From positions 1 to 64,000 of the forward strand of contig CAWHKV010000008.1 of NCBI GenBank assembly GCA_963830175.1: DNA of 64,000 nt, in the 5' to 3' direction. Origin of the DNA: JBBRBB01 sp963830175. Lineage in GTDB: Bacteria; Bacteroidota; Bacteroidia; Chitinophagales; Chitinophagaceae. How positions within the stretch are numbered: the stretch's first letter is position 1; each line of letters starts with the position of its first letter. Below are positions 18,661 through 29,168 of this stretch, piece by piece. The notes beneath the pieces are model-generated. The model made no database searches. It worked only from the letters and a program-made list of their open reading frames with translations, and was not told the DNA's origin. The position numbers and the translations under genes were made by a program.

Positions 18661-20593
18661 AAATAAATAATGCTGCAGGTGTTACTATGGGTGGAAATGT
18701 TACGGTAAGTAATGCCCTGACACTTACCTCCGGCAAACTTTCAATCGGCGGAAATACATTGTACTTTAAACGGAACTTTCAGCGGTAGCGCAGCTAATGC
18801 TTTAACAGGATCTTCCTCAAGTAATGTCGCAATTGGCAGTTCTTTTACCGGCAGTACTTTATTCTTTGATCAATCAACCAACAATAATTATTTAAATTCC
18901 TTTGTTAGTGGTGCCAATGTTACACTGGGCAACACCTTAAATATTGCGCCATCCACAGGAAGTACTACTGGCTTTGTTCAGGCAACAGGAGGAACCTTGA
19001 GTACGGGTGGGATTTCTTACTCTTAAATCAACATCCATTGGTTCTGCGCGAGTGGCAAATACCTCTGGTTTAATAACCGGCAATGTAACCGTAGAGCGCT
19101 ACATACCTGCAAAACGCGCCTGGCGCATGCTCTCAGCGCCGCTGAGTAATACGGGCTCTGTATTTGCAAACTGGCAGAATAATGGTACCAGTGGAGTAGC
19201 TTCCGCCACCGGCGTTGAACTCTGGAATCCTTCAGGTGGGGGCGGTTTTGTAACGGGCGGCGGCGTACCTAACATCCAGTATTTTAATCCCGCTATAAAT
19301 AACTGGGTGAATCTTACTTCAACCAACAACACAACAAATGCGGGTACCGGCTTACTCAGTTCATGGCGCATCTCTGCAGCTAATAATGCCTTCTCCCTAT
19401 TTATAACGGGACCATATGGTTCTGGTAATATAGCCAGTGGTGCCGCTGCAACAACCTTAAAAGCAACAGGATCATTGCAAACAGGGGCACAGAATTTTTC
19501 TTTTGGCAGCAGCCTTCCTGCAGATAATTATATTTTGATAGGCAATCCTTATGCATCACCTGTTGACTTTGCCTCGCTGGCAAACAGCACAGGCAACACC
19601 ACGGCGGGCAATTTAAAAAATACCATGTGGGTGTGGGATCCGACCATCGGCTCGTATGGTGGTTATGTCACGGTCAGCTGGAATGGATCATCAGTATGAT
19701 GTCGTGCCATCACCCAGCGTTACTTCGCAAACACGTCATATACAAAGTGGGCAGGCCTTTTTTGTTCAGGTAAATGCAGGCTTCCACCGCCACCAGTTTA
19801 AATTTTACAGAAGGGGCCAAATCAACTACCAATACACCCAACGTATTTAAGATGAGGCGCAACTATGCCTCCCTGGAAGTTACCTTAAACAGGCAGGATG
19901 GTGAAGTTCTTAAACCTATTGATGGTGTGCTTGCTCAGTTTGGTTCGCAATATTTGTCAGATGACAGAGTTGACGATGCGGAAAAATTATTTAATTACGA
20001 CGAGAATTTCTCCATGCAACGCGGAGATGCCTATTTAAGCATCGAAAGAAGGGGCATTAACCGGGAAGGAGACACCATATTTCTGCATATTGCCAGCTTT
20101 AAAAAAGACAATCAATATGCATTTACCATCAATCCTGCAGGTTTTCCCTTAAGGGTTAAAGCTTATATACAAGACAATTACCTGGGCACTGAAAGTGAAG
20201 TGCCCCTTGATAAAAGCAGTTCTGTAGATTTTTATGTTACTGCTGATGGAGGAAGTTACGCTCCTGACCGGTTCAGGATCGTATTTAGGCAGGCAGCAAT
20301 AATGGCAGCAAAAAAAGCAACAGAAATAGAAGCACCGGTAAGTATATTTCCAAATCCTGTAACCGGTAAAATAATAACGGTTCAGTTAAGCAGCCTGGTT
20401 AAGGGGGCTTACCGATCTGGGTATTTACAGTGCAAAGGGACAACAAATGGTACTGGCTACCCTGCAACATGACGGTTTTAAAACCGTACAAACAATTACG
20501 TTACCCAAAGAAATGCTTGCCGGAACCTACCAGGCAGTTATAATGGATAAGGAGGGGAAACAAGTTTGGAAACAACAATTGGTAGTTCAATAA
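17497..20593 (+). CDS. Giant secreted T9SS protein, locus A (frameshifted)
   Basis: One gene of about 1030 codons, broken by at least four frameshifts. It starts at the ATG at 17497 with a signal peptide (IYFICFIHSGVFAQ) and continues through autotransporter-type beta-strand repeats. The ERYIPAKRAWRML module follows at about 19090, and the gene ends in a T9SS type A domain: SIFPNPVTGKIITVQLSSL, then KGQQMV and AGTYQAVIMDKEGKQVW, stop at 20591-20593. Readable pieces are 17497-18660, 18660-18770 (another frame), 19007-19699, 19774-20472 and the last 120 bases. All domains expected in such a protein are present in order, so sequence error is likely. A terminator follows at 20641. Confidence 0.7.
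19007..19699 (+). CDS. Locus A fragment 2: shared ERYIPAKRAWRM module
   Basis: 230 readable residues carrying VTVERYIPAKRAWRMLSAP, FANWQNNGTSG, NYILIGNPYASPVDFASL and MWVWDPTIGSYGGYVTVSW. The same module occurs in loci B and C and, more distantly, in the gene at 5884. The frame is lost near 19690 through one extra base. Confidence 0.65.
   Translation: MGFLTLKSTSIGSARVANTSGLITGNVTVERYIPAKRAWRMLSAPLSNTGSVFANWQNNGTSGVASATGVELWNPSGGGGFVTGGGVPNIQYFNPAINNWVNLTSTNNTTNAGTGLLSSWRISAANNAFSLFITGPYGSGNIASGAAATTLKATGSLQTGAQNFSFGSSLPADNYILIGNPYASPVDFASLANSTGNTTAGNLKNTMWVWDPTIGSYGGYVTVSWNGSSV
19774..20472 (+). CDS. Locus A fragment 3: pre-C-terminal region and start of T9SS domain
   Basis: 232 readable residues, including DGVLAQFGSQY, DDAEKLFNYDENFSMQRGDA and YAPDRFRIVFRQA, which match the same region in loci B and C. 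They are followed by SIFPNPVTGKIITVQLSSL. The frame is lost near 20410 and the rest of the sorting domain continues in another frame to 20593. Confidence 0.65.
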   Translation: MQASTATSLNFTEGAKSTTNTPNVFKMRRNYASLEVTLNRQDGEVLKPIDGVLAQFGSQYLSDDRVDDAEKLFNYDENFSMQRGDAYLSIERRGINREGDTIFLHIASFKKDNQYAFTINPAGFPLRVKAYIQDNYLGTESEVPLDKSSSVDFYVTADGGSYAPDRFRIVFRQAAIMAAKKATEIEAPVSIFPNPVTGKIITVQLSSLVKGAYRSGYLQCKGTTNGTGYPAT

Positions 20594-20914
20594 AACCTAT
20601 AGTATAATTGTTACGACCACATTATTAATTGAATTGATACAAAACCCGGATTTTCCCGGGTTTTTTATTTAAAAAATATTTTTTACCCTTTTTGTTAATT
20701 ATTTAAAAACTTCTGTTATTTTCATCGCTGATATCCACTTATAGGGGAGCTAGGCATGGGCCCCCCAAACAGTTAGTTTTCACGTATCCTGTAAAAAGTC
20801 TTTCTTATTTCCTGCCTTAAAACAGGGAAGTCCCATTCCTATTCAATTCCAGGCAACACTGATTCATTTAAGGTTAGATCCTTCAAATTGTTCAAATTTT
20901 TATAATACACCTGT
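20594..20914. other. Intergenic region between giant loci A and B
   Basis: A 321-base non-coding stretch with the strong terminator at 20641. It also has an AT-rich leader and a short G/C block near 20750-20770. No gene is seen. Confidence 0.5.
20641..20667 (+). terminator. Rho-independent terminator of locus A
   Basis: The stem is AAAACCCGG / CCGGGTTTT (9 bp, 6-base loop) and runs into a T-tract 48 bases after the stop codon. Confidence 0.8.
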
Positions 20915-20931
20915 ATGCATAAATCTTTTTC

Positions 20932-21327
20932 TTGTGCGCGGTTATCCGGTTTTCATTATTAACTATAATATACATAGCATTAATAGGAATTGGTAAGAGT
21001 TGGGGGCAGAGTACGACTTTAATATCTCCCACAGGAGATGGTGGATTTGAAACAGGATTAGCGGTGCCTACAGGAACCGCAACAACTGACTATAGTGCCA
21101 ATGGTTGGACACTACTTCAGGGAGCAAATAACAAGATGTGGGTAGGTACTACAGCTGTTCCATCTGCCGGTACATACAGTGCCTTTTCCGGAACATCTGC
21201 GGCCTCTTTTACAGGGGAATTAAATGCGAATGTTAACCATTTTTTCAGGGATATTACTTTCCCGGCAGGTGAAACAAAAATTACGCTCACTTTTAAATAT
21301 AAAATTGCTGCACCAGATGGAACTTAA
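20932..21327 (+). CDS. Locus B fragment 1: signal peptide and N-terminal domain
   Basis: 131 readable residues: signal peptide, then TTLISPTGDGGFETGLAVPT and FRDITFPAGETKITLTFKY. This type of N-terminal jelly-roll-like domain is frequent in Bacteroidota T9SS proteins. Adding one T near 21325 continues it as LIDFLKLWLVPTTTTPLA. Confidence 0.55.
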   Translation: MCAVIRFSLLTIIYIALIGIGKSWGQSTTLISPTGDGGFETGLAVPTGTATTDYSANGWTLLQGANNKMWVGTTAVPSAGTYSAFSGTSAASFTGELNANVNHFFRDITFPAGETKITLTFKYKIAAPDGT

Positions 21328-21612
21328 TTGATTTTTTAAAATTATGGCTTGTACCAACAACCACAACTCCTTTAGCTCGAACTCAGTTGAGTTCAGGACA
21401 GATTGGGGTAACCGCAGGCTATGATGTTGCAACAACTTACACAACTGCAAGTGTAACTAAACTTGCATCCGCAGCCGGAACAACCCAGCGTCTGGTTTTT
21501 TCCTGGAGATCTGATGGTTACATGTGGCTCCTAATGCAGCTATTTCAATTGATGAGGTTTCACTGACTTCAACAATTGCGGGTAATATTACTTCAACCGG
21601 AACCGGCGGACT

Positions 21613-21942
21613 TTGGAGTGCGACGTCTACTGGGTTGGTGGAGTTGTGCCTAACGGTGGTGATAACGTAACCATCGTTGATGGTGCAACTGTAACAGCAG
21701 ATATTTCTCCAACAATTGGAACCCTAACTGTTGGAGGTGGTACTTCAGGTGTTCTTCAATATGAAACTACCACTGCCCGCACGATAACAGCAGGTGGCAA
21801 CGTTACTATAAATAACGGTGGAACATTCAGGTCGGCTCCAACGGGAACAGTAACTACTCACTCCCTTGTAGCAAATGGAAATATCACCAATAACGGAACC
21901 TTAGACTTCAGTACCAATACTAATACTGCCGGGGCGGAATAA
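21613..21942 (+). CDS. Locus B fragment 2: beta-strand repeats
   Basis: 109 readable residues (GGVVPNGGDNVTIVDGATVT, TLTVGGGTSGVLQYE, NGNITNNGTLDFSTN). This is the common G-x-DNV-I/V-x-G beta-helix start found in T9SS adhesins. Just upstream, LWSATSTWVGG is readable after one base change near 21620. Confidence 0.5.
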   Translation: MECDVYWVGGVVPNGGDNVTIVDGATVTADISPTIGTLTVGGGTSGVLQYETTTARTITAGGNVTINNGGTFRSAPTGTVTTHSLVANGNITNNGTLDFSTNTNTAGAE

Positions 21943-22708
21943 CTTTCAGCAGTGCAGGAAATGTAAGCTTTAGTGGACGGGTGTAAAGACAAACCTCTTT
22001 AATCTTGTAATGAATAAATCTGCATTGGCAGATGTGGTGGATGTATTAAGCCGACTTCTAGGTGCGTAGCCTTGCAGCAGCAGCCACGGGAGCATTTTGG
22101 CTTCAGGTAGTGGCACCGGAACTTTAAAGTTCAGCGGTACTAATACCTTTAGCGGTTCATTATGGAGTACTGCCAGCTATACTATCCCTGCTACAATGGG
22201 TTTCTGGTTAAACAATCCAAATTTTACTGTTACGGCATTGGCGGGTTCTCCCACATTGTCAGCTTTATTAAGAATAACTCAGGAACGGGCAATTCAGGAA
22301 AGTACCAGGAAATTAATAGATGGGCTTTCCAAGTGGCGCAAATATCATAATTGAAGGGGGAACGTTAAATGTTGTTGCCAGGTTAGGTGTAGCGTCTGCT
22401 TCAAGTACAATTACTTATTTAAGTCAGGAGGGTACAGTCTATGTAAACTGGAGGAAATTCTTCGGCACACATTGGCGAGTTTTGATGTTGGTACCGTACT
22501 TCCTCAAATATTTACAATGTCAGGTGGAACATAGTAATTTGTAAGGGTTCGGCAAGTCTTGAAGCTCGCGGGCCATATATTATCAGGTGCCTTATTAAGT
22601 ATAACCGGAGGAAGTCTCTAGATGGGGGAACCTTAGCTGCAGTGGTACATCCTGTTATCACAGTTACACCGGAATGATTGGTTTCAGACTTTCAGGAGCA
22701 TTCCTAAT

Positions 22709-23227
22709 GTGACTTTAGATAGTAATACAAATAATCAAAATGCTATCTTTTTTGCCTCTTCGAATATTTACCTGAATATTACTATTAATTCGGGCGCTAC
22801 ATTAAATTTAAACGGATTTACCATATTTCAAAGAGGAAATACCTTTACTAATAATGGTATTTTAACCGGAACTATAACTAGCAGTCGTTTGTATTTTGCA
22901 GGTACATTAGCACAAACCTTTTCTGGTAACGGAACCATTTTAACTAATCTGGATGGGATAAGTTTTGGTAATTCGGCAGGAGTAACGCTTACAAATAATA
23001 ATCAAATAATTACATTACGCGTTAATTTATTTGCCGGAAACATTACTAATAGCAATAAATTAACAATGGGCACAGGAGCAGCTTTATCTGTTACAACACA
23101 AATAGGATCAAGTGCAGCCACAACACCGGGCGGGTCTTTTGATCAGTCACCGATTTTCAACCTTGGAACCGGCGCATATACAGTTTTATATCTGGAAGAA
23201 ACCGCAGCAGAGAACGACAGGGTTTGA
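22709..23227 (+). CDS. Locus B fragment 3: beta-strand repeats
   Basis: 172 readable residues of Asn/Thr/Gly-rich beta-helix repeats (GATLNLNGFTIFQRG, NNGILTGTITSSRLYF). Flanking sequence on both sides is in other frames. The stretch 21950-22700 shows only short readable pieces of the same kind. Confidence 0.5.
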   Translation: MTLDSNTNNQNAIFFASSNIYLNITINSGATLNLNGFTIFQRGNTFTNNGILTGTITSSRLYFAGTLAQTFSGNGTILTNLDGISFGNSAGVTLTNNNQIITLRVNLFAGNITNSNKLTMGTGAALSVTTQIGSSAATTPGGSFDQSPIFNLGTGAYTVLYLEETAAENDRV

Positions 23228-23384
23228 GATTCCTTCAACCAGGGAGTCAATTTATGTCTGTTTCAAATCCTAATAATGTTACTGTAAGTGGTGGCGCATT
23301 GTCAGTTGGAACTTTATCACTTAGTAGTAAGCTTATTACCTCTTCTGCTAACCCTGTTTACAATTACCGGAACAACCACAACAA

Positions 23385-23948
23385 GTGTATCGCGGAACAT
23401 ATTCTGGTAGTACGGCATCATCATCAGGATCTATAATTACTATTGGAAGTACAACAGGTCTTACAGCAGGAATGCTCGTTTCTGTTACTGCAGGCTCTGG
23501 TGCATTTGCTGCCAATACTTTTGTTACAAGTGTTACATCATCCACATCATTTACAGTTTCTGCCGTGCCAGCTACCCCCTTGTCTGGTGCAACAGTTTCA
23601 GGCATCGGGCAATGGGTAAGTGGTCCTTTAGCAATTACTCTTCCGAATCTTGCGTCTGGTTCAACTTATGTTATTCCGGTTGGAAAAAGTTTATACAATG
23701 GCTTTGAATTAGTAAATCCAACCACTAATGCCGGTGGAACAGTTGTTGTTCGTTCAGAAGCATTTGATGCCAATTCGGGTGGAACAGCAGGTACAAATAT
23801 GCCAGTCATTAAATACCAACAGGTATTGGGAAGCCTCAATTACCAGTGGGGGGAGCAACTTTTCCAATACATTGATAAGGATAAATGGTACAAGTATTAC
23901 CAGCACAACAGCAATTGCTGCAAGCAGTACAAAAACCGGCAACTATGA
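23385..23948 (+). CDS. Locus B fragment 4: beta-rich stretch
   Basis: 187 readable residues (GSIITIGSTTGLTAGMLVS, GPLAITLPNLASGSTYVIPV, TNAGGTVVVRSEAFDANSGG). The last 45 residues are out of frame, and the true continuation (ITSGGSNFSNTLIRINGTS) lies in the frame of 23728-24201. The family is not recognised beyond the general adhesin character. Confidence 0.45.
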   Translation: MYRGTYSGSTASSSGSIITIGSTTGLTAGMLVSVTAGSGAFAANTFVTSVTSSTSFTVSAVPATPLSGATVSGIGQWVSGPLAITLPNLASGSTYVIPVGKSLYNGFELVNPTTNAGGTVVVRSEAFDANSGGTAGTNMPVIKYQQVLGSLNYQWGEQLFQYIDKDKWYKYYQHNSNCCKQYKNRQL

Positions 23949-24061
23949 TTTGGTGGGTGGCGCATCTCCCACTGTAGTGGTGGGAAGCTCTGTAACAACA
24001 ACAGGCCCCGGCAGCAACCACACTTCCGGGTTTTTATGCCCTGGGGGACAGGTCTGTAGTT

Positions 24062-24664
24062 ATGACTTATACAAGCAGCACCACCACCCAAACAGTAACG
24101 AGTGCTGTAATAAAACCTGCCACCAATCAGCAAATCATCGGCGTACAAATTGTTACTGCCGGAAATGCAAGTCCCTTAACTGTAACCACTCTGAATTTTA
24201 ATACAAATGGCAGTACAAATTCTTCTGGGGATGTGTCAAATGCCAGGGTGTTTTATACTGGTACGTCAAATACATTTGCCACATCAACACAATTTGGTTC
24301 TGACGTGCCTGCACCTTCAGGTGCTTTTGCTGTAAACGGTTCACAGTTTCTGGCAGAAGGAACCAATTATTTTTGGCTGGTGTATGATGTGCCTGCTGGT
24401 GCAACCCTTAATAATATTCTCGATGCAGAATTCCTAAACCTAAACTATGGTACTGTACAAACACCTACTTTGTCTGCCCCGGCAGGCAGCCGGACCATTA
24501 AGGCTCAGTTAAATGGAATTTACACAATTGGTGCCTCGCAAACATCTCCTAATTATGTTTCGCTTACTTCCGCAATTTCTGATCTAAACCTGTATGGCGT
24601 TAGTGGACCGGTTACTTTACAGCTTGCATCAGATTATGTAAGTACAGGCGAAACCTTCCGCTAA
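24062..24664 (+). CDS. Locus B fragment 5: BNR-associated-like domain and start of beta-helix
   Basis: 200 readable residues. About residues 10-145 (IGVQIVTAGNASPLTVTTLN, SNARVFYTGTSNTF, EGTNYFWLVYDVP) resemble the domain found ahead of BNR sialidase repeats. A related domain occurs in locus C near 31.2 kb. GIYTIGASQTSPNYVSLTSA then opens a parallel beta-helix. Confidence 0.55.
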   Translation: MTYTSSTTTQTVTSAVIKPATNQQIIGVQIVTAGNASPLTVTTLNFNTNGSTNSSGDVSNARVFYTGTSNTFATSTQFGSDVPAPSGAFAVNGSQFLAEGTNYFWLVYDVPAGATLNNILDAEFLNLNYGTVQTPTLSAPAGSRTIKAQLNGIYTIGASQTSPNYVSLTSAISDLNLYGVSGPVTLQLASDYVSTGETFR

Positions 24665-24771
24665 CTATCAATTCATTTGCAGGAGCCAGTGCCACTAATA
24701 CGCTGACCATCAAACCAGGTTCAGGTGTAACAGCAACCATTTCCGGTAATTCTACTTCTGGAATTTTTGTA

Positions 24772-25683
24772 TTGAATGCGGCTGATTTTGTTAACATCGA
24801 CGGTTCAAACATTACAACTGCAAATTCAGTTTGTCCTGCCTCAGAAGCATCACGTAACCTGACCATTGCCAATACTGGCACCGGAACGTTAAGTGCTGTA
24901 ATCTGGCTGCAGAACATTTCTACAGACGGAGCAACATTTAATACGATCCGGAATTGTAATCTTACGGGAAGCGGCGTAACCCAAACCTTATTTGGCTTAG
25001 GAAGCGGAAGCAGTACCATAAGTAATACAAGCCTTGGGACCAACAACAGTAACAACTCCTTTATCAATAATAATATTGCAGGTGTTCAATATGGTATTTA
25101 TTCGCAGGGCGCAAGTGCAGCTAACAAAAATCAGAGCAATACCATCAACCAGAATCAGATCTTTACCAGTACCAATACAAAAGGTGGTATCTGGGTTGGT
25201 TTTGAAAACAATGTAAACATTATTGGAAACAAGGTGTCCAATATCGCCCAGGCAGGTTCACCGGATGTATTTGGAATCACATTGGGTATGGGTATCGCGG
25301 TTTCAGCTACTACCTCAGCAGGAAACGAAGTAACCAATGCATCAGTTAGAAAAAATATTATTGGTTCAGTGGTGAACAGTGGAACTTTTTCTGCAGTAGG
25401 TATCGCCGTAGCATCTGCTACTTCAGGTACAACACTTATTTCGAATAATATGATAAGTGGGGTTAGCAGCAATGGAACTGGTGGAGACATCGGAGCAGGT
25501 ATTATTGTGGGGGGTGGCGCAGGTTCCACAACTAATGTATATTATAATTCAGTGGTACTGCAGGGTACTATAACCGGTGCTACTTGCTGCAACACAAACA
25601 TCAGCCTGTCTACCCGTACCAATAGTACCGCACCAACATTAGACCTGCGAAATAATATTTTTCGTAAATACCCAGGTAGGTAA
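24772..25683 (+). CDS. Locus B fragment 6: right-handed parallel beta-helix
   Basis: 303 readable residues; the open frame actually extends upstream to about 24664 (LTINSFAGASATNTLTIKPG). Coils such as NFVNID-type turns, FINNNIAGVQYGIYSQGAS, NINIIGNK-type turns and VYYNSVVLQGTITGA mark a NosD/pectate-lyase-like beta-helix. No catalytic motif is evident, so it is probably structural or carbohydrate binding. Confidence 0.55.
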   Translation: MNAADFVNIDGSNITTANSVCPASEASRNLTIANTGTGTLSAVIWLQNISTDGATFNTIRNCNLTGSGVTQTLFGLGSGSSTISNTSLGTNNSNNSFINNNIAGVQYGIYSQGASAANKNQSNTINQNQIFTSTNTKGGIWVGFENNVNIIGNKVSNIAQAGSPDVFGITLGMGIAVSATTSAGNEVTNASVRKNIIGSVVNSGTFSAVGIAVASATSGTTLISNNMISGVSSNGTGGDIGAGIIVGGGAGSTTNVYYNSVVLQGTITGATCCNTNISLSTRTNSTAPTLDLRNNIFRKYPGR

Positions 25684-26711
25684 TACATCAGCCACAGTTC
25701 GCTTCGCTGCCATAGCCCTTAGCTATTCCACATATACAACATTAACCTCTAACAATAATAATCTTTACTCTGCCGGCGCTGGTCCTGGTACATACACAGT
25801 GGGTATTACCGGAACAGTAGTAGCAGGAACTAATAGTACAACACTTGCAAACTGGCAGTCCACGACTTCCAAGGAAGCAAATTCGAAGAACGTTCTACCA
25901 ATATTTTTGTCCCCACGGATTTACATTTAAACAATTCTAATTCAACGAATAGCACCAATTTAAACGGTACAGCGGCAACAGGAACTGGAATTATTGATGA
26001 TATTGATTGTGAAACAAGAGATGCATCAACACCCGATATCGGTGCAGATGAGTTTACCCCTTGTACGCCACCGACTGCTTCAGCTAGTTACAACAACCCT
26101 GTATGTGAGGGGGCAACTTTAAGCCTAACCGGAAATACAAATACCGGAACTGTTTTCTCGTGGACTGGTCCTAATGGTTTCACATCTGCAGCACAGAACC
26201 CGGAAATTAATAATGTAACTGCCGCAGGTTCAGGAACCTATACGTTTAATACTTCTTTTAATGGTTGTCCATCTTTGCCAGCAACTGTTGCGGTAAGCAT
26301 CAATGCAAACCCTTCCGCGATATCTATTTCACCGGACAATCCAACAGTTTGTTATAACAGTATTCAGCCATTGGTGGTTTCAGGAGGAACAATAACTTCA
26401 AATTCTACCATTTTATCCGAAACATTTAATGGTACAAATAGCTGGACAACAATGAATAACTCAACTAGTGGAACCCCGGCCAATGCAGCATGGACATTTA
26501 GTACAAATGGATATGTTTATTCTGGTACCTCTACCACATTTAATAGTAATGATAATTCACAGTTCTATTTATCAAACAGTGATGCCCTGGGAAGTGGAAG
26601 TACTACCAATACTTTCTAGTATCCCCTTCCTTCAGTACTTTAAATTTTTCAACAGTTAATGTTTCTTTTTATCATTACTTCCGGTATAATGCAAGCCCTG
26701 ATATTGCTAAA

Positions 26712-27260
26712 GTGGAAGTTTCATCTAACAATGCTACATGGACACTTTTAAAAACTTACACCACAACAACAGGAACATCAACCGGGTTTATTCAGGAAAA
26801 TGCGATTAGCCTTCCGCCAAACTTCATAAACCAGCCAACCGTTTATATCCGATTTAATTATTCATCTCCGTATAGCTATTTCTGGGCGGTGGATAATGTT
26901 TCTATTACCGGAAATCAATCCAGTCAATCCTCCATCACCTGGGAGCCCTACGACAACCTGTATACCGATGCTGCTGCTACAGTAAATTACACAGGTTCAG
27001 CTGCCAGCACAGTATATGCGAAACTTACGCCAGATGCCATATACCTGGCTACTGCTACCAGCCCCGCAGGCTGTACAAGTTCTGCCGGGTCCCAGATCGC
27101 TTTGTCTACTGTACCACAGTGGACGGGCAATGCAGGCACAGGCTGGAATACAGCAGCCAACTGGTGTTCAGGAGTTGTACCAACAGCCGGCAGCAATGTG
27201 ATCATCCCATCAGGGCGTAACGAACCTGCCAGTGATTGGCACGTCTGCCACCATCAATGA
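26712..27260 (+). CDS. Locus B fragment 7: jelly-roll-like region
   Basis: 182 readable residues. VEVSSNNATWTLLKTYTTTT, VYIRFNYSSPYSYFWAVDNV and SITGNQS have the look of a MAM/jelly-roll carbohydrate-binding domain. TWEPYDNLYTDAAATVNYTG and WTGNAGTGWNTAANWCSG then lead into the final beta-helix. The frame switches near 27230 to the intact C-terminal piece. Confidence 0.5.
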   Translation: MEVSSNNATWTLLKTYTTTTGTSTGFIQENAISLPPNFINQPTVYIRFNYSSPYSYFWAVDNVSITGNQSSQSSITWEPYDNLYTDAAATVNYTGSAASTVYAKLTPDAIYLATATSPAGCTSSAGSQIALSTVPQWTGNAGTGWNTAANWCSGVVPTAGSNVIIPSGRNEPASDWHVCHHQ

Positions 27261-29097
27261 CCTTACGGTAGCTTCCGGCGCCACGCTCACCAATAATGGC
27301 ACACTGAACGTTGCAGGCAACATCAGCAACAGCGGCACGCTCAGCAGCACTGCAGGCACGGTGGTATTCAATGGCGGCTCACCTCAAACGGTGGCTGCAA
27401 ACACCTTTACCGGCAATACTATAAGAGACCTTACGATCAATAATGCATCGGGCGTAACGCTGGGCGGTCCACTGGGCGTAACAGGTGTGTACACCCCAAC
27501 AGCAGGTGTGCTCAACTCCAATGGCAATTTAATATTGAAGTCAACGTCTGCGGGTACTGCACGGGTAGCACAGGGCACGGGCACGTATGTAACCGGCAGC
27601 GTAACCGTAGAACGTTACATTCCTGCAAAACGCGCATGGCGCATGCTTACCGCACCGCTGAGCAATACGGGTTCTATATATGCCAACTGGCAGAACAATG
27701 GTGTAGCCACCGGCAGTACGGGTGCAGAGATCTGGGGACCATCGGGCACGGGCAGTACAGGCAACGGTATGGCATATGGTGGTGCAACCTCTATGCAGAG
27801 CTTCAGCCCTGCCGCCAATAACTGGGTAAACCTGACAAGCACCAAACTCAGCAACCTGGGCGGTGCGGCAACCTCAGCATCCAACAATGCATACAGTATG
27901 TTCATCACAGGTCCTTACGGTTCTAATAAGATCGATCCGTCAACAGGTGCTGCAGCCACGACACTGAGCGCCACGGGATCGTTGCAGACAGGCACCCAAA
28001 ACTTCGACTTCGGCAGCGCACTGCCTGCAGACAACTATATACTGGTGGGCAACCCGTACGCTTCTCCTGTGAACTTCGCAGGCATCGGCGGAACGGGCTT
28101 TGTGAACAATTCAGGTAACTTCAAGAATACCATGTGGGTATGGGATCCGATGATCGGCACGTATGGTGGTTATGTCACGGTGAGCTGGAACGGATCATCG
28201 TACGATGTGGTGCCTTCATCGGGCACCGCACAGAACCAGCATCTGCAGAGCGGTCAGGCCTTCTTTGTACAGGTAGCCAATGGCAATACACCTACGTCAA
28301 TCACTTTTAATGAGAATAATAAATCTTCCACGGTGATCAACAATGTGTTCAAGGGAAGAAGCATAACAGCATTGGATATCACGCTTAACCGCCTGGATAC
28401 CGGAACCACCTTTAAACCGGTGGAAGGTGTGCTGGCACAGTTCGCCACGAACTACAAGCCAGAAGTGGGAGTAGAAGATGCAGAGAAGCTGTGGAACTAC
28501 GATGAGAACATGGCACTGAGAAGGGGTGAAGCCTACCTGAGCATAGAGCGCAGGAACATCGCAAAGAAAACAGATACCCTGTATATCTATGTAGCGAGCT
28601 TCAAGAAAGACAAGCAGTACTCGTTCACCATCAAACCAACAGCGTTCCCGGCATCGGTGGTAACCGCATACCTGCAGGATAACTACCTGCACACCGATAC
28701 CAAACTGAGCCTGACGAAACCAAACGAAATAATGTTCAATGTAACGACAGCTGCGGGCAGCTATGCACCTGAAAGGTTCAGGATCGTATTCACGAGGTCA
28801 AATGTGGTGGCAAGAACAGATGGATCGGATGCGGAAGGCGAGTCGTTCAGTATCTACCCTAACCCGACAACGGTAAGAAAGGTAACGCTTCAGCTGGGCA
28901 ACATAGCCAAAGGCACCTACAACCTGCAGGTCTTTGACAAGGGCGGCAGGCAGGTGATCACAAAGAAGATCGTACACGATGGCATAGTGATGACGCAGCC
29001 ACTGCAGTTGCCGCAGAACATGACGGCAGGCAGCTACCAGGTGATACTGACGGATGAACAGGGAAGCCGGTTCACCCAACAGCTGATCTTGCAATAA
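27232..29097 (+). CDS. Locus B C-terminal piece: shared module and T9SS type A sorting domain
   Basis: 621 intact residues. Beta-strand repeats (TINDLTVASGATLTNNGTLN) are followed by VTVERYIPAKRAWRMLTAP, NYILVGNPYASPVNFAG, MWVWDPMIGTYGGYVTVSW, and DAEKLWNYDENMALRRGEA. The sorting domain is IYPNPTTVRKVTLQLGNI, then YNLQVFDKGGRQVITKK and AGSYQVILTDEQG. Its codons end in G or C far more often than those of the upstream part of the same gene, a compositional step near 27.1 kb. The small PID protein follows after 71 bases with the same composition. Confidence 0.8.
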   Translation: MIGTSATINDLTVASGATLTNNGTLNVAGNISNSGTLSSTAGTVVFNGGSPQTVAANTFTGNTIRDLTINNASGVTLGGPLGVTGVYTPTAGVLNSNGNLILKSTSAGTARVAQGTGTYVTGSVTVERYIPAKRAWRMLTAPLSNTGSIYANWQNNGVATGSTGAEIWGPSGTGSTGNGMAYGGATSMQSFSPAANNWVNLTSTKLSNLGGAATSASNNAYSMFITGPYGSNKIDPSTGAAATTLSATGSLQTGTQNFDFGSALPADNYILVGNPYASPVNFAGIGGTGFVNNSGNFKNTMWVWDPMIGTYGGYVTVSWNGSSYDVVPSSGTAQNQHLQSGQAFFVQVANGNTPTSITFNENNKSSTVINNVFKGRSITALDITLNRLDTGTTFKPVEGVLAQFATNYKPEVGVEDAEKLWNYDENMALRRGEAYLSIERRNIAKKTDTLYIYVASFKKDKQYSFTIKPTAFPASVVTAYLQDNYLHTDTKLSLTKPNEIMFNVTTAAGSYAPERFRIVFTRSNVVARTDGSDAEGESFSIYPNPTTVRKVTLQLGNIAKGTYNLQVFDKGGRQVITKKIVHDGIVMTQPLQLPQNMTAGSYQVILTDEQGSRFTQQLILQ

Positions 29098-29168
29098 AAA
29101 AAGAGTATCAAAACGAGAAAAAAAGAAAATAAAAAAAAGTAATCGACCCGTTTTAAAATAGTACCTGT

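Larger units (their letters stand above)
20915..29097 (+). pseudogene. Giant secreted T9SS protein, locus B (many frameshifts)
   Basis: A single open design of about 2.7 kilocodons. It begins at the ATG at 20915 (MHKSFSCA, then in another frame VIRFSLLTIIYIALIGIGKSWGQ, a signal peptide) and ends with a T9SS type A domain at 29097. In between are beta-strand repeats, a BNR-associated-like domain (24.1-24.5 kb), a right-handed beta-helix (24.5-25.7 kb), DIGADEF and an Ig/PKD-like domain (26.0-26.4 kb), a jelly-roll-like stretch (26.4-26.9 kb) and the shared ERYIPAKRAWRML module (27.6 kb). At least a dozen frame changes occur, densest at 21.3-23.4 kb, yet 27232-29097 is intact. I label it pseudogene only because it cannot be translated as given; sequence errors or true decay are both possible. 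Confidence 0.6.
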